Made by a program: the position numbers and the translations under genes
Notes under the pieces: model-generated
Databases searched by the model: none
The model's input: the letters and a program-made list of their open reading frames with translations, nothing else
Told to the model about the DNA's origin: nothing
Assembly: GCA_018402385.1 (NCBI GenBank)
Contig: JAGYJA010000002.1
Coordinates: forward strand, 124,001 to 188,000
Direction of reading: 5' to 3'
Length of the DNA: 64,000 nt
Source: Flavobacteriaceae bacterium
Lineage (GTDB): Bacteria > Bacteroidota > Bacteroidia > Flavobacteriales > Flavobacteriaceae
Part shown: positions 9,168 to 17,375 of the stretch, in pieces
How positions within the stretch are numbered: the stretch's first letter is position 1
Layout: each line of letters starts with the position of its first letter

Positions 9168-9215
9168 CACCGCTTTATAGCACGAAAGCACATTAATAAT
9201 TTACGCTAAATAAAT

Positions 9216-10319
9216 ATGATCACAGAAGTAATAAAAGCGAATGATATTCATAAAGTAGATCCGGTTTTTGGGCAACTTTCATTTGATAATCATGAGCAAA
9301 TCGTTTTTTGCAACGACAAAGATACTGGTTTAAAAGCAATAATTGGAATTCATAATACAGTTTTAGGACCTGCCCTTGGTGGGACCAGAATGTGGCAATA
9401 TAGTAGCGAATGGGACGCTTTGAATGACGTTTTAAGATTATCAAGAGGGATGACTTTTAAGTCTGCCATTACCGGATTAAACTTAGGAGGAGGTAAAGCC
9501 GTAATTATTGGAGATGCAAAAACTCAAAAAACGCCTGAGTTGATGAAAAAGTTTGGAGAGTTTGTACATTCTCTTAGTGGCCGCTATATCACCGCTGAAG
9601 ATGTTGGGATGGCCACCAGCGATATGGACTTAGTGCGCACAGTCACACCTTATGTAACAGGAATTTCTGAATCTTTAGGAGGTGCGGGCAATCCATCTCC
9701 CATCACTGCCTATGGTGTGTTTATGGGAATGAAAGCCGCAGCAAAGTATAAATTTGGAAGCGATGTACTTGAGGATAAAATTATATTTGTAGAAGGGATT
9801 GGCAATGTTGGTGAAGCATTGGTTGAACACCTCACCAATGAAGGTGCAAAAGTATTTATAGCAGACATAAGTCAAGAGCGATTGGAAGAGGTGCGAGATA
9901 AATATGGTGCTGTGATTTATGGAGGAAACAACCTGTACCTGGAAGAAATGGATATTTATGCACCCTGTGCGCTTGGTGCAACGATCAATGATTCAACGAT
10001 TAATCAAATAAAAGCAAAAATAATTGCCGGTGCTGCAAACAACCAGCTTGCTGATGAGCAAAAACACGGCTTGATGCTTAAAGAAAGAGGAATTGTTTAT
10101 GCTCCAGACTTTTTAATTAATGCAGGTGGAATCATTAATGTATATGCGGAATTAGAAAATTATGGTAAACAGGAAATAATTAGAAAAACTGAAAATATAT
10201 TCAATACCACCTTAGAGATATTGCAATATGCAGAAAAAAATCAAATTACAACCCATCAAGCGGCTTTCAATGTAGCTCAAACTCGCATTGACGCAAAAAA
10301 AAAGGAAATTAATTCTTAA
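9216..10319 (+). CDS. Glu/Leu/Phe/Val dehydrogenase (leucine dehydrogenase-like)
   Basis: A 367-residue NAD(P)-dependent amino-acid dehydrogenase. It has LGPALGGTRMW at about residues 50-60 and the substrate-binding glycine-lysine segment GLNLGGGKAVIIGD at about 88-101. TAEDVGMATSDMD follows near 128. The Rossmann motif VEGIGNVGEALVEHL lies at about 192-206. Length and motifs fit leucine dehydrogenase of the branched-chain type more than hexameric glutamate dehydrogenase (about 450 residues). It would interconvert leucine and other branched-chain amino acids with their 2-oxo acids, releasing ammonium. A clear promoter precedes it and a strong hairpin follows, so it is probably monocistronic. 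Exact substrate preference is inferred. Confidence 0.92.
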   Translation: MITEVIKANDIHKVDPVFGQLSFDNHEQIVFCNDKDTGLKAIIGIHNTVLGPALGGTRMWQYSSEWDALNDVLRLSRGMTFKSAITGLNLGGGKAVIIGDAKTQKTPELMKKFGEFVHSLSGRYITAEDVGMATSDMDLVRTVTPYVTGISESLGGAGNPSPITAYGVFMGMKAAAKYKFGSDVLEDKIIFVEGIGNVGEALVEHLTNEGAKVFIADISQERLEEVRDKYGAVIYGGNNLYLEEMDIYAPCALGATINDSTINQIKAKIIAGAANNQLADEQKHGLMLKERGIVYAPDFLINAGGIINVYAELENYGKQEIIRKTENIFNTTLEILQYAEKNQITTHQAAFNVAQTRIDAKKKEINS

Positions 10320-10325
10320 TATTCT

Positions 10326-10370
10326 GAAACACTAAGCTCAGACAAACAACTCAGCTTAGTGTTTCTCTTT
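10326..10370 (+). terminator. Strong hairpin after the dehydrogenase gene
   Basis: A perfect 13-bp stem, GAAACACTAAGCT (10326-10338) with AGCTTAGTGTTTC (10353-10365), encloses a 14-nt loop and is followed by CTCTTT. The U tract is weak but the stem is long. It separates the dehydrogenase from nusB. Confidence 0.75.
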
Positions 10371-10387
10371 AAAGTTCTTAAAAAATT

Positions 10388-11332
10388 ATGCTTACAAGAA
10401 GACATATTCGTGTAAAAGTACTTCAAGCCCTCTATGCTTACAACAATCAAAATCAGGCGAACCTCAAAGAGCAAGATAAATTTTTGATTAAAAGCATGGA
10501 GAAAATGCTCGATTTGTATTTATTAATGCTCTCATGCATGTTATCAGTTCGCGATCAAGCCGAAAACTTCCTGGAGATATCAAAAAACAAACACCTCGCC
10601 ACAGAAGAAGACAAGAAACCCAGTAGAAATTTTATCGACAATCAGGTATTGCTTCTTTTAGAAAATAATAGACATTTTGAAGAACTACTCAAGAAGCATA
10701 AATTGAACAACTGGCAAAAAGACCATGAGTACTCTCAAATACTCTTTAGAGAATTGCGACAAAATGCAACTTATCAAAACTACTTAACACTTCAAAACCC
10801 TACATTTAAACAAGATCAAGAATTTATAGTTTATCTCTACAGTGAAATTATTGCGCCCAATGATCAAGTTTATGAATATCTTGAAGATACTCAAATCACC
10901 TGGACAGATGATTTTCCTATTGTCAACACAGCTATTGTTAAGGTTTTAAAAGCCCTCAAGCCCGCCTCACACTCTGAAAAATGGGTTCCAAATCTTTACA
11001 AAAATGAAGATGATAAGCAATTTGCAAGCCAGTTATTACAAAAAACAATCACAGAGGATGATATGCTAATGAATGAAATTGAGGGAAAAACCCCAAACTG
11101 GGATCGGGAGCGCATTGCAGAACTGGACTTGATTTTGATAAAAATGGCGATCACAGAGTTCTTACACTTCCCATCCATACCTGTAAAAGTGACTATCAAT
11201 GAATATTTAGAAATAGCAAAAGAATACTCAACCCCCAAAAGCAGCCTGTTTATCAATGGTCTTCTTGATAAAATGTCTAAAGAATACAGCTCAGAAAACA
11301 AAATAAACAAAACTGGAAGAGGCTTAAAGTAA
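10388..11332 (+). CDS. nusB: Transcription antitermination factor NusB
   Basis: A 314-residue NusB, about twice the length of the enterobacterial protein, as is normal in Bacteroidota. It begins MLTRRHIRVKVLQALYAY, the conserved RNA-binding N-terminus. The C-terminal half holds the compact helical NusB domain, with DRERIAELDLILIKMAITE (about 239-257) and KVTINEYLEIAKEYSTPKS (about 269-287). The middle (about 60-200) is a lineage-specific helical insertion. NusB with NusE binds boxA RNA and promotes read-through of rRNA operons. It is followed after 51 nt by a DUF1573 lipoprotein and yajC, an order I recall as common in Flavobacteriia. The three are probably transcribed together. Confidence 0.95.
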   Translation: MLTRRHIRVKVLQALYAYNNQNQANLKEQDKFLIKSMEKMLDLYLLMLSCMLSVRDQAENFLEISKNKHLATEEDKKPSRNFIDNQVLLLLENNRHFEELLKKHKLNNWQKDHEYSQILFRELRQNATYQNYLTLQNPTFKQDQEFIVYLYSEIIAPNDQVYEYLEDTQITWTDDFPIVNTAIVKVLKALKPASHSEKWVPNLYKNEDDKQFASQLLQKTITEDDMLMNEIEGKTPNWDRERIAELDLILIKMAITEFLHFPSIPVKVTINEYLEIAKEYSTPKSSLFINGLLDKMSKEYSSENKINKTGRGLK

Positions 11333-11383
11333 ACCATTTTTTTTTATTAATTTAGCCACGTTTAAAATCAAAAAATTAGTATT

Positions 11384-11860
11384 ATGAAAAATTCAATCTT
11401 TATAGTGGCTTTACTCGCCGCTTTTACTTTTACATCTTGTAAAGAAAACGCTGCCGACAAGGTACAAGAAGAAAACATTGAGGCAGCTGCTCAAGAAGCA
11501 AGTGCTCAAAATGAAACCAACTCTCAAGCCGTTCCCGGGAAATACCCTGTTATGACATTTGACAAAACTGAGCATGATTTTGGTAGAATTGCACAAGGTA
11601 CAAATGTAGAACACCTATTCACATTTACAAACACTGGTGAAGCACCTTTAGTTCTTTCTGATGCAAAAGCAAGCTGTGGATGTACAGTTCCAACATTTAC
11701 CAAAGATCCCATTGCTCCCGGTGAAAAAGGTGAAATGCTTGTGAAGTTTAACGGAAGCGGACAAAACCAAAGAACAATTCCTGTTAATGTTACAGCAAAC
11801 ACTCAAAAGGGTAGTGAAACAGTAACTGTAAAAGTTTTTGTTGAGCCAAAAGCTTCATAA
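11384..11860 (+). CDS. DUF1573 domain lipoprotein
   Basis: A 158-residue exported protein. The N-terminus MKNSIFIVALLAAFTFTSC is a lipoprotein signal with lipidated Cys19. After an Ala/Glu/Asn-rich linker (20-50) a single DUF1573 beta-sandwich of Ig-like type occupies about 55-155. It starts MTFDKTEHDFGRIAQG and contains FTNTGEAPLVLSDAKASCGCT. The domain is very common in Bacteroidota envelopes and has no defined biochemical role. It sits between nusB and yajC (27 nt to yajC). A weak promoter-like TAATTTAG lies at 11348-11355, without a clear TTG box, so independent transcription is possible but not shown. Confidence 0.9.
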   Translation: MKNSIFIVALLAAFTFTSCKENAADKVQEENIEAAAQEASAQNETNSQAVPGKYPVMTFDKTEHDFGRIAQGTNVEHLFTFTNTGEAPLVLSDAKASCGCTVPTFTKDPIAPGEKGEMLVKFNGSGQNQRTIPVNVTANTQKGSETVTVKVFVEPKAS

Positions 11861-11887
11861 CTTTTACAATAAAATAAATAACAGATT

Positions 11888-12181
11888 ATGGATGGAATCT
11901 TAGGAGGTCAATTACCTTTTTTTATATTGATGTTTGTTGTGGTTTATTTCTTTATGATACGCCCTCAAATGCAGCGTACAAAAAAGGAAAAACGATTTGC
12001 AGAAGCATTGAAAAAAGGTGATAAAGTCATTACTAAAAGTGGCTTACACGCAAAAATATTAGATATCAATGAAGACGGTACCGTCATTCTTGAATCTGGT
12101 GCCGGAAAAATGAAGTTTGAAAAATCTGCGTTATCTATGGAAATGAGTGCCAAACTCGTTGAGCCGACTTCCGCAAAGTAA
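11888..12181 (+). CDS. yajC: Preprotein translocase accessory subunit YajC
   Basis: A 97-residue inner-membrane protein with a single N-terminal transmembrane helix (about residues 8-24) followed directly by the signature FFMIRPQMQRTKKEKRF. The cytosolic domain has GDKVITKSGLHAKI and a short beta-rich end, as in the SecDF-associated subunit YajC. It assists the Sec translocon through the SecDF-YajC complex. secD and secF are not in this window. The gene ends a nusB-lipoprotein-yajC series closed by a very strong terminator. Confidence 0.96.
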   Translation: MDGILGGQLPFFILMFVVVYFFMIRPQMQRTKKEKRFAEALKKGDKVITKSGLHAKILDINEDGTVILESGAGKMKFEKSALSMEMSAKLVEPTSAK

Positions 12182-12204
12182 AACATCAATAAATCATCAT
12201 ATCA

Positions 12205-12240
12205 AATCGTCTAAAAAGCAATTTTTAGACGATTTTTTTT
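12205..12240 (+). terminator. Rho-independent terminator after yajC
   Basis: A 13-bp stem AATCGTCTAAAAA (12205-12217) with TTTTTAGACGATT (12222-12234), a GCAA tetraloop and a T run to 12240. This is the best terminator in the window. Confidence 0.92.
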
Positions 12241-12302
12241 ATTGTGTCCAACCTCTTTAAAACACATTCAAAAGTTCTTAGAAAAATTAACATCTAAAAA
12301 TA

Positions 12303-12331
12303 TTGGAATATATCCAAGTTTTGTAAATTTG
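12303..12331 (+). promoter_or_regulatory. umuDC promoter with overlapping dyad
   Basis: TTG (12303-12305), an 18-nt spacer and a perfect TAAATTTG (12324-12331) form a Bacteroidota promoter only 4 nt before the umuD ATG. The transcript should therefore start at or within the first codon and be leaderless or nearly so. The dyad TTGGA-ATATA-TCCAA (12303-12317) covers the TTG box and is well placed for a repressor. No LexA is encoded nearby, and the identity of any regulator is unknown. Confidence 0.65.
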
Positions 12332-12335
12332 GTTT

Positions 12336-12704
12336 ATGGAAATAAAACAAACAGCAAAATTAAAAAAGGTAAAACAACGCCACACCGCTGAGGTGTCAAA
12401 GCAAACAGGTTTTCCAAGCGCTGCAACACACTATGCTGAGGCGAGCATTGATTTGCACAATGAATTGGTCACCAATCAGGATGCTACTTTTTTTATGCGT
12501 GTTTCAGGTAAAGACTTGGAATATTTCCAAATATTTGATAAGGATGTACTTATTGTTGATCGCTCTCTTTCGCCAAAAAACAACAACCTCGCTATTGTCG
12601 TACAGGAAGGGGAGTTTGTAATAAAAGAGGTACAGATCCAAAAGCTCGATACTGAATATGTACTCTGGGGAATCATTACTTATATCATTCACAAGACCCA
12701 ATGA
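12336..12704 (+). CDS. umuD: UmuD-like protein lacking the catalytic serine
   Basis: A 122-residue UmuD/S24-family protein, the small partner of the error-prone polymerase encoded next to it. The cleavage-site region is [10 protein letters not shown], with Thr24-Gly25 where E. coli UmuD has Cys24-Gly25. The second catalytic residue, Lys97 in EGEFVIKEV, is kept. Where the family has SGDSM, this protein reads SGKDL, so the nucleophile Ser60 is Asp60. The C-terminal part is about 17 residues shorter than usual, missing the segment between VQI and the final beta strand. It is therefore predicted unable to cleave itself. It may act uncleaved or as a structural or inhibitory subunit. It overlaps umuC by 4 nt. 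Confidence 0.85.
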   Translation: MEIKQTAKLKKVKQRHTAEVSKQTGFPSAATHYAEASIDLHNELVTNQDATFFMRVSGKDLEYFQIFDKDVLIVDRSLSPKNNNLAIVVQEGEFVIKEVQIQKLDTEYVLWGIITYIIHKTQ

Positions 12705-14005
12705 TTGCTTTGATTGACTGCAATAGCTTTTATGCCTCCTGTGAGCAGGTGTTTCGGCCTGACCTGTGGGGAAAACCTGTGGTTGTGCTCAGTAACAATG
12801 ACGGTTGTGTGATCGCGGCCAATCGCGAAGCCAAAGCACTTACAGATATTCCTATGTTTGAGCCGGTATTTAAAATCAAAGAGCAACTCAAAAAAAACAA
12901 TGTAATAGCTTTTTCTTCAAACTATACGTTTTATGGCGAAATGTCCCAACGCGTAATGAATATACTTCATCAATTTTCCCCCCATGTCGAGGTATATAGT
13001 ATTGATGAATCCTTTATCGACCTTACCGGAATCATTGCTGCAGAACCCACAGCTTATGCCGCCGAAATAAGAGATCGGGTCTATCGCTACACAGGTCTTC
13101 CCGTGGGCGTGGGAATTGCGAAGACCAAAGTGCTGGCGAAAGTTGCCAATCGCATCGCTAAAAAGTTTCACAAAGAACTCAATACCGTTTATGTCATTGA
13201 TACAGAAGAAAAAAGACTCAAAGCACTCAAGTGGTTGAAGATAAACGATGTGTGGGGCATTGGCCGGCAACATGCCAAACGGCTTCAAAAAATAGGGGTA
13301 CATACCGCTTATGATTTTACCCAACTCTCCCCGGGATGGGTGCGCCGGCATATGACCGTGGTGGGTTTGCGTATTTGGGACGAATTGCAGGGAAGGCCCC
13401 GTCTTGGTATTCAGGAGATGCCCAAGCCTAAAAAGGGGATAGGCACTGCAAAATCTTTCGGGAAACCGCTGGAAGACCTGGGGCTCATTGAAGAAGCCTG
13501 TGCCTACTATATTTCTGAAGTAGCAGAAGTATTGCGTGCTCAACAATCCTGTGCCAACCACATCAATGTGTTTTTGCATACCAATCGTTTTAGCATTAAA
13601 GATGCTCAGTATGCTAACAGCATTACGATTACACTTCCCGTTGCGACCAATGACACCCTGGCGCTTATCGCTGCTGCAAAAAAGGCCTTGTATCAAATCT
13701 ACAAACCCGGTTATCGATATAAAAAAGTGGGGGTATGCCTGCTCGGGATTATTCCACAGGAATATGTGCAAGGCAATTTGTTTTATCCTGAGAAAAAAAA
13801 CCTACAAGCGCTCATGGAAGTTTTTGACCGGCTCAACTACAAGTATGGCAAAGCCAAAGTCTATTCTGCTTTATGCGGGAGCCGAAAAAAAGAATGGCAA
13901 CTCATACAGGAAGAGCGGGGCCCGCGTTATACCACCCGCTGGGACGAACTCGCAGTGGTTCGTACAAAAAAACAAAGCCCCGAAAAGGACTTTGTTTCAG
14001 AATAA
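12701..14005 (+). CDS. umuC: Y-family DNA polymerase V catalytic subunit
   Basis: A 434-residue translesion polymerase. The palm residues are present: Asp6 in [14 protein letters not shown], and Asp102-Glu103 in [13 protein letters not shown]. The dNTP-binding [16 protein letters not shown] follows near residue 32. The helix-hairpin-helix region (about 180-200, [15 protein letters not shown]) and the little-finger domain (about 240-350) are intact, and the C-terminal UmuC-specific extension (about 380-434) is present. Translation is probably coupled to umuD (ATGA overlap). The gene is clearly GC-richer than its neighbours: 37 of 60 bases at 13321-13380 are G/C, against 20 of 60 in nusB at 10741-10800. 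This suggests horizontal transfer. It is convergent with the DinB-like gene. Confidence 0.95.
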   Translation: MIALIDCNSFYASCEQVFRPDLWGKPVVVLSNNDGCVIAANREAKALTDIPMFEPVFKIKEQLKKNNVIAFSSNYTFYGEMSQRVMNILHQFSPHVEVYSIDESFIDLTGIIAAEPTAYAAEIRDRVYRYTGLPVGVGIAKTKVLAKVANRIAKKFHKELNTVYVIDTEEKRLKALKWLKINDVWGIGRQHAKRLQKIGVHTAYDFTQLSPGWVRRHMTVVGLRIWDELQGRPRLGIQEMPKPKKGIGTAKSFGKPLEDLGLIEEACAYYISEVAEVLRAQQSCANHINVFLHTNRFSIKDAQYANSITITLPVATNDTLALIAAAKKALYQIYKPGYRYKKVGVCLLGIIPQEYVQGNLFYPEKKNLQALMEVFDRLNYKYGKAKVYSALCGSRKKEWQLIQEERGPRYTTRWDELAVVRTKKQSPEKDFVSE

Positions 14006-14017
14006 TAAATGCTGCTT

Positions 14018-14638
14018 TTATTGATTCGGAAAACCTTCAGAAGCGATGATTTCATCGATTTGCTTGCGGTGTCTTTCGGCGTGACCTGCAATAAATAAAA
14101 TATACTGGTAGCCGTCAATTTTTCCGAAAGGGGCATCTGCTACACGGTTGCGCATATCCTCGAGCGAATTGTTTTCTATCATTTGAAAGATTTGATTGCG
14201 GTTGTTGATGATTTCAACAATTCCTTCTTCAGCACTGGTGTACTTGCCGGCCGGCTGAAGTACTTCAGGAGCTTTAAATTTGGTACTTCGGTCAACAACG
14301 CCGTTGATCACCTCCTCATCAGAAGCGCCCAGCAATTCCCTGTCTTCAGGATTGGCCGGTTGGTCCATCACGGTTTGAACCATAGCGACAAGTGACTTTT
14401 CAGTAAGGGCGATGTGCTCCAGACATTGGCCTACAGACCAGCTTTCAGGTGTGGGTTTGTACTGCAGTTGTTCTGTAGTTAAGTTGGTGGTTTGAGCTCT
14501 CAGGTTATTGATGTTTTCCTGATAGAAATTCAATAAAAAGGCTTTGTCATGCTGCTCAACAGCGTCTTGTGCTGATACAACTGTAAGTTGAAATGAAAAC
14601 AGCAGCAATGTGAATAAAAATAAAGATGTTTTTTTCAT
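14018..14638 (-). CDS. Exported DinB-like (DinB_2) protein
   Basis: A 206-residue protein with a signal peptide (MKKTSLFLFTLLLFSFQLTVVSAQ) and a DinB/YfiT-type four-helix bundle. Putative metal ligands are the His in SVGQCLEHIAL (about residue 75) and the two His of AGHAERHRKQI near the C-terminus, the usual three-histidine pattern. DinB_2 proteins are metal-dependent enzymes or thiol transferase relatives, mostly of unknown substrate, and are unrelated to DNA polymerase IV despite the name. Here the signal peptide places it in the periplasm or outer envelope. It has its own reverse-strand promoter and is convergent with umuC with a 12-nt gap. Function is not assigned. Confidence 0.85.
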   Translation of the reverse strand: MKKTSLFLFTLLLFSFQLTVVSAQDAVEQHDKAFLLNFYQENINNLRAQTTNLTTEQLQYKPTPESWSVGQCLEHIALTEKSLVAMVQTVMDQPANPEDRELLGASDEEVINGVVDRSTKFKAPEVLQPAGKYTSAEEGIVEIINNRNQIFQMIENNSLEDMRNRVADAPFGKIDGYQYILFIAGHAERHRKQIDEIIASEGFPNQ

Positions 14639-14673
14639 TGGTCTGGATTTTTGAGTGGTTGTTTTTCTATGTT

Positions 14674-14703
14674 TAAAAGTAAGAATTTAAATTTTCAGAG
14701 CAA
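14674..14703 (-). promoter_or_regulatory. Putative promoter of the DinB-like gene
   Basis: On the reverse strand TTG (14703-14701), a 19-nt spacer and TACTTTTA (14681-14674) fit the Bacteroidota promoter with one mismatch, 35 nt before the start codon. It lies just beside the forward -7 box at 14715. Confidence 0.5.
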
Positions 14704-14714
14704 AAACAAATATG

Positions 14715-14722
14715 TACCTTTG
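14715..14722 (+). promoter_or_regulatory. -7 box of the PPIase fusion gene
   Basis: TACCTTTG is a perfect TAnnTTTG box 21 nt before the ATG at 14744. No TTG lies 19-20 nt upstream (TTT/TTC only), so the upstream box is weak. Confidence 0.55.
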
Positions 14723-14743
14723 CGCCATCAAAAAACATAAATT

Positions 14744-15676
14744 ATGAAAGACGGAATTTACGCAAAAATGATCACATCAAAAGGTGAAATCACAATCAAT
14801 TTAACCTATGAATTAACCCCGGGAACCGTGGGTAATTTTGTGGCTTTAGCCGAAGGAAATATGGAAAATGATGTTAAACCACAGGGCACACCCTATTATG
14901 ATGGCATTGTATTTCATCGCGTAATACCGGACTTTATGGTGCAAGGGGGTGACCCCACAGGGACAGGCGCCGGCGGACCCGGTTATCAGTTTGATGATGA
15001 GTTTCACCCTGATTTGCGTCACGATGCACCCGGTGTATTGTCCATGGCCAATTCCGGAAAAGCGACAAACGGAAGTCAGTTTTTTATCACTCACGTTGCA
15101 ACACCTTGGCTGGATGACAACCACACCGTTTTTGGAAAGGTGATTGAAGGACAGGAGGTAGTTGATGCCATAGCACAAGGCGATAAAATTGAAAAATTGG
15201 AAATCATAAGAGTGGGTGATGCTGCTGAAAAATGGAATGCTGTGGAGACTTTCAGACAGTTTGAAGGTGCCAAAGCAAAACGGGAAGCTGCCGCGAAAAA
15301 GGCCCAGGAAGAACTACTAGGAAAACTTTCTGAAGGTTTTGAAGAAACCAAAAGTGGTTTGCGCTATAAAATCAACGAACAAGGCGACGGCAAGCAACCT
15401 AAAAAAGGAGATGTGGTTGTGGTACACTACACAGGTATGTTTACCGATGGAAAAGTCTTTGACTCGTCAGTGGAACGAAACAACCCCATCGATTTCCCTG
15501 TGGGAATGGGTCGTGTGATTCCGGGATGGGATGAAGGTATTTTGCTTTTGAAAGAAGGCGATCAAGCCCGTTTTGTACTTCCATCAAATCTCGCTTATGG
15601 TGCCGCTGGTGCGGGTGGTGTGATTCCGCCAAATGCTACATTGGTGTTTGATGTGGAGCTGGTGAAAGTGAAATAA
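14744..15676 (+). CDS. Cyclophilin-FKBP fusion peptidyl-prolyl isomerase
   Basis: A 310-residue cytosolic protein combining two unrelated proline isomerase folds. Residues about 4-155 are a cyclophilin, with [40 protein letters not shown] and [15 protein letters not shown]; the catalytic Arg is in FHRVI. A charged helical linker (about 160-200) follows. Residues about 205-310 are an FKBP domain, with [17 protein letters not shown] and [20 protein letters not shown]. Dual-family immunophilins of this order (CFBP) are known from Flavobacterium relatives and Treponema. No signal peptide is present, so it probably helps cytosolic folding. It has a good -7 box and a bidirectional terminator, consistent with single-gene transcription. 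Confidence 0.95.
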   Translation: MKDGIYAKMITSKGEITINLTYELTPGTVGNFVALAEGNMENDVKPQGTPYYDGIVFHRVIPDFMVQGGDPTGTGAGGPGYQFDDEFHPDLRHDAPGVLSMANSGKATNGSQFFITHVATPWLDDNHTVFGKVIEGQEVVDAIAQGDKIEKLEIIRVGDAAEKWNAVETFRQFEGAKAKREAAAKKAQEELLGKLSEGFEETKSGLRYKINEQGDGKQPKKGDVVVVHYTGMFTDGKVFDSSVERNNPIDFPVGMGRVIPGWDEGILLLKEGDQARFVLPSNLAYGAAGAGGVIPPNATLVFDVELVKVK

Positions 15677-15724
15677 AGTTATAAGTATTAAGTTAGAAGG
15701 TAGAAGAACAAAGTTTTAAGATAA

Positions 15725-15761
15725 AAAAACGGTAGATGAAGAATTTCAGGCTACCGTTTTT
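15725..15761. terminator. Bidirectional terminator
   Basis: AAAAACGGTAG (15725-15735) pairs with CTACCGTTTTT (15751-15761) around a 15-nt loop. With an A run before and a T run after, it can stop transcription from both the PPIase gene and the convergent lpdA. Confidence 0.85.
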
Positions 15762-15784
15762 CAGTTCTTGGGAACGATAAAATC

Positions 15785-17161
15785 TTATAAGTGAATCACC
15801 TCGCCATAAGCATCGGCGACGGCTTCCATCACCGCCTCACTCATTGTGGGGTGGGGGTGGATGGCTTTTAGAACTTCGTGTCCTGTGGTTTCCAGTTTTC
15901 TTCCTAAGACTGCTTCTGCAATCATATCGGTGACTCCGGCGCCAATCATATGGCAGCCCAGCCATTCGCCATATTTGGCATCAAAAATCACTTTTACAAA
16001 ACCTTCGGGCGTACCGGAGGCTTTGGCTTTTCCTGAGGCGCTAAACGGGAATTTCCCTACTTTTAATTCATAACCGGCTTCTTTGGCTTGCTTTTCGGTC
16101 ATGCCTACGCTGGCGATTTCGGGAGTGGCATAGGTACATCCCGGGATGTTGCCATAATCGATGGATTCAACGTGCATGCCTTTGATTTTTTCGACGCAAG
16201 TAATTCCTTCCGCGGAAGCGACGTGTGCCAGAGCAGGACCGGGAACCACATCACCTATCGCATAGTAGCCGGGGATGTTTGTCTGGTACCAGTCATTGAC
16301 CATAATCTTGTCCTTGTCAACCACGATGCCCACATCTTCAAGTCCGATGTCTTCAATATTTGATTTGATGCCCACGGCAGACAAAACGATATCGGCTTCA
16401 ATGGTTTCTTCGCCTTTTTGTGTTTTTACTTTGGCTTTCACCCCTTTTCCGGAAACATCAACTGACTCCACAGAGGAGCTTGTCATTACTTTGATACCGG
16501 CTTTTTTGAATGAACGTTCAAATTGTTTGGATACGTCTTCATCTTCCAGGGGAACCAGGTTTGGTAAATATTCAACGATGGTCACTTCAGTACCCATTGC
16601 ATTGTAAAAATGAGCAAATTCAACACCAATGGCGCCACTTCCCACAACAATCATCGATTTGGGTTGTTTGTCAAGTGACATGGCATCTCGGTAACCAATT
16701 ACTTTTTTGCCATCTTGTTTTAAACTTGGCAATTCGCGAGAGCGTGCACCGGTAGCAATGATGATATGATCTGCGCTGTATTCTTTTCCGTCAACATCTA
16801 CTTTTTTTCCGGGTTTTATTTTTCCGAAACCGTTAATGACGTCAATCTTGTTTTTCTTCATCAAAAACTGCACACCTTTGCTCATATCTCCGGCAACGTT
16901 GCGGCTTCTTTTGATGACTTTGGAAAAGTCTTTGTCGGCATCTTTTAGGGTAAGACCATAGTCTTCTGCATGTTTCAGGTAATCAAAAACCTGTGCGCTT
17001 TTTAAAAGGGCTTTGGTGGGAATACACCCCCAGTTGAGACAAACGCCTCCCAGGCTTTCTTTTTCAATGACTGCGGTTTTAAACCCTAATTGTGAGGCAC
17101 GAATGGCGGTTACATAACCACCCGGACCACTTCCAAGAACGATAATATCATATTTGCTCAT
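15785..17161 (-). CDS. lpdA: Dihydrolipoyl dehydrogenase (E3)
   Basis: A 458-residue flavoenzyme that reoxidises dihydrolipoamide of the 2-oxoacid dehydrogenase complexes and the glycine cleavage system. The FAD site is VLGSGPGGYVTAIRA (9-23). The redox disulfide is Cys41-Cys46 in GGVCLNWGCIPTKAL. The NAD site is VVGSGAIGVEFAHFY, and the C-terminal His-Glu dyad lies in HPHPTMSEAVMEA, so all key parts are present. No E1 or E2 genes are adjacent, which suggests a shared E3 serving several complexes. A promoter-like TTG-N19-TAATTTCG lies upstream on the reverse strand, and the gene ends at a bidirectional terminator. Confidence 0.97.
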   Translation of the reverse strand: MSKYDIIVLGSGPGGYVTAIRASQLGFKTAVIEKESLGGVCLNWGCIPTKALLKSAQVFDYLKHAEDYGLTLKDADKDFSKVIKRSRNVAGDMSKGVQFLMKKNKIDVINGFGKIKPGKKVDVDGKEYSADHIIIATGARSRELPSLKQDGKKVIGYRDAMSLDKQPKSMIVVGSGAIGVEFAHFYNAMGTEVTIVEYLPNLVPLEDEDVSKQFERSFKKAGIKVMTSSSVESVDVSGKGVKAKVKTQKGEETIEADIVLSAVGIKSNIEDIGLEDVGIVVDKDKIMVNDWYQTNIPGYYAIGDVVPGPALAHVASAEGITCVEKIKGMHVESIDYGNIPGCTYATPEIASVGMTEKQAKEAGYELKVGKFPFSASGKAKASGTPEGFVKVIFDAKYGEWLGCHMIGAGVTDMIAEAVLGRKLETTGHEVLKAIHPHPTMSEAVMEAVADAYGEVIHL

Positions 17162-17194
17162 TATGCTGTGTTTTAATCGATTTGTTATAAGCTA

Positions 17195-17224
17195 CGAAAT
17201 TACGGAATTTTGATTATGTAACAA
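17195..17224 (-). promoter_or_regulatory. Putative lpdA promoter
   Basis: Reverse strand: TTG (17224-17222), 19-nt spacer, TAATTTCG (17202-17195), one mismatch from TAnnTTTG, 33 nt before the lpdA start. Confidence 0.45.
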
Positions 17225-17301
17225 GGTGAGTGACTAATTTTAATAAAGTAAATAATTTGAAAGACACTTGTTGTATGGTTTTTTAAAAATAAGTTTGCAC
17301 T

Positions 17302-17326
17302 TAAATTTGGAAAGGGTGTGACCTTT
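17302..17326 (+). promoter_or_regulatory. -7 box and dyad before the ECF sigma gene
   Basis: A perfect TAAATTTG (17302-17309) is followed at once by the inverted repeat AAAGG-GTGTGA-CCTTT (17311-17326). The repeat would lie at or just after the transcription start, a typical place for a repressor. No TTG box is found at the right distance, so the promoter may need an activator or another sigma factor. Confidence 0.4.
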
Positions 17327-17375
17327 TTGATTTTTTGTATCTAAACAGTTAACGACCTATTTTTTATACAATTGA

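Noticed and set aside
10326..10370. Riboswitch or boxA-like leader of nusB
   Set aside because: The structure is a single perfect hairpin fitting a terminator of the preceding gene; no conserved riboswitch elements are seen.
12917..13771. Reverse-strand open frame of 284 codons in umuC
   Set aside because: It is fully antisense to conserved polymerase motifs; the length is explained by the higher GC of umuC.
14018..14638. DinB-like protein as DNA polymerase IV next to umuDC
   Set aside because: The protein is a DinB_2/YfiT-type helical bundle with a signal peptide, has no polymerase motifs, and is only convergent with umuC.
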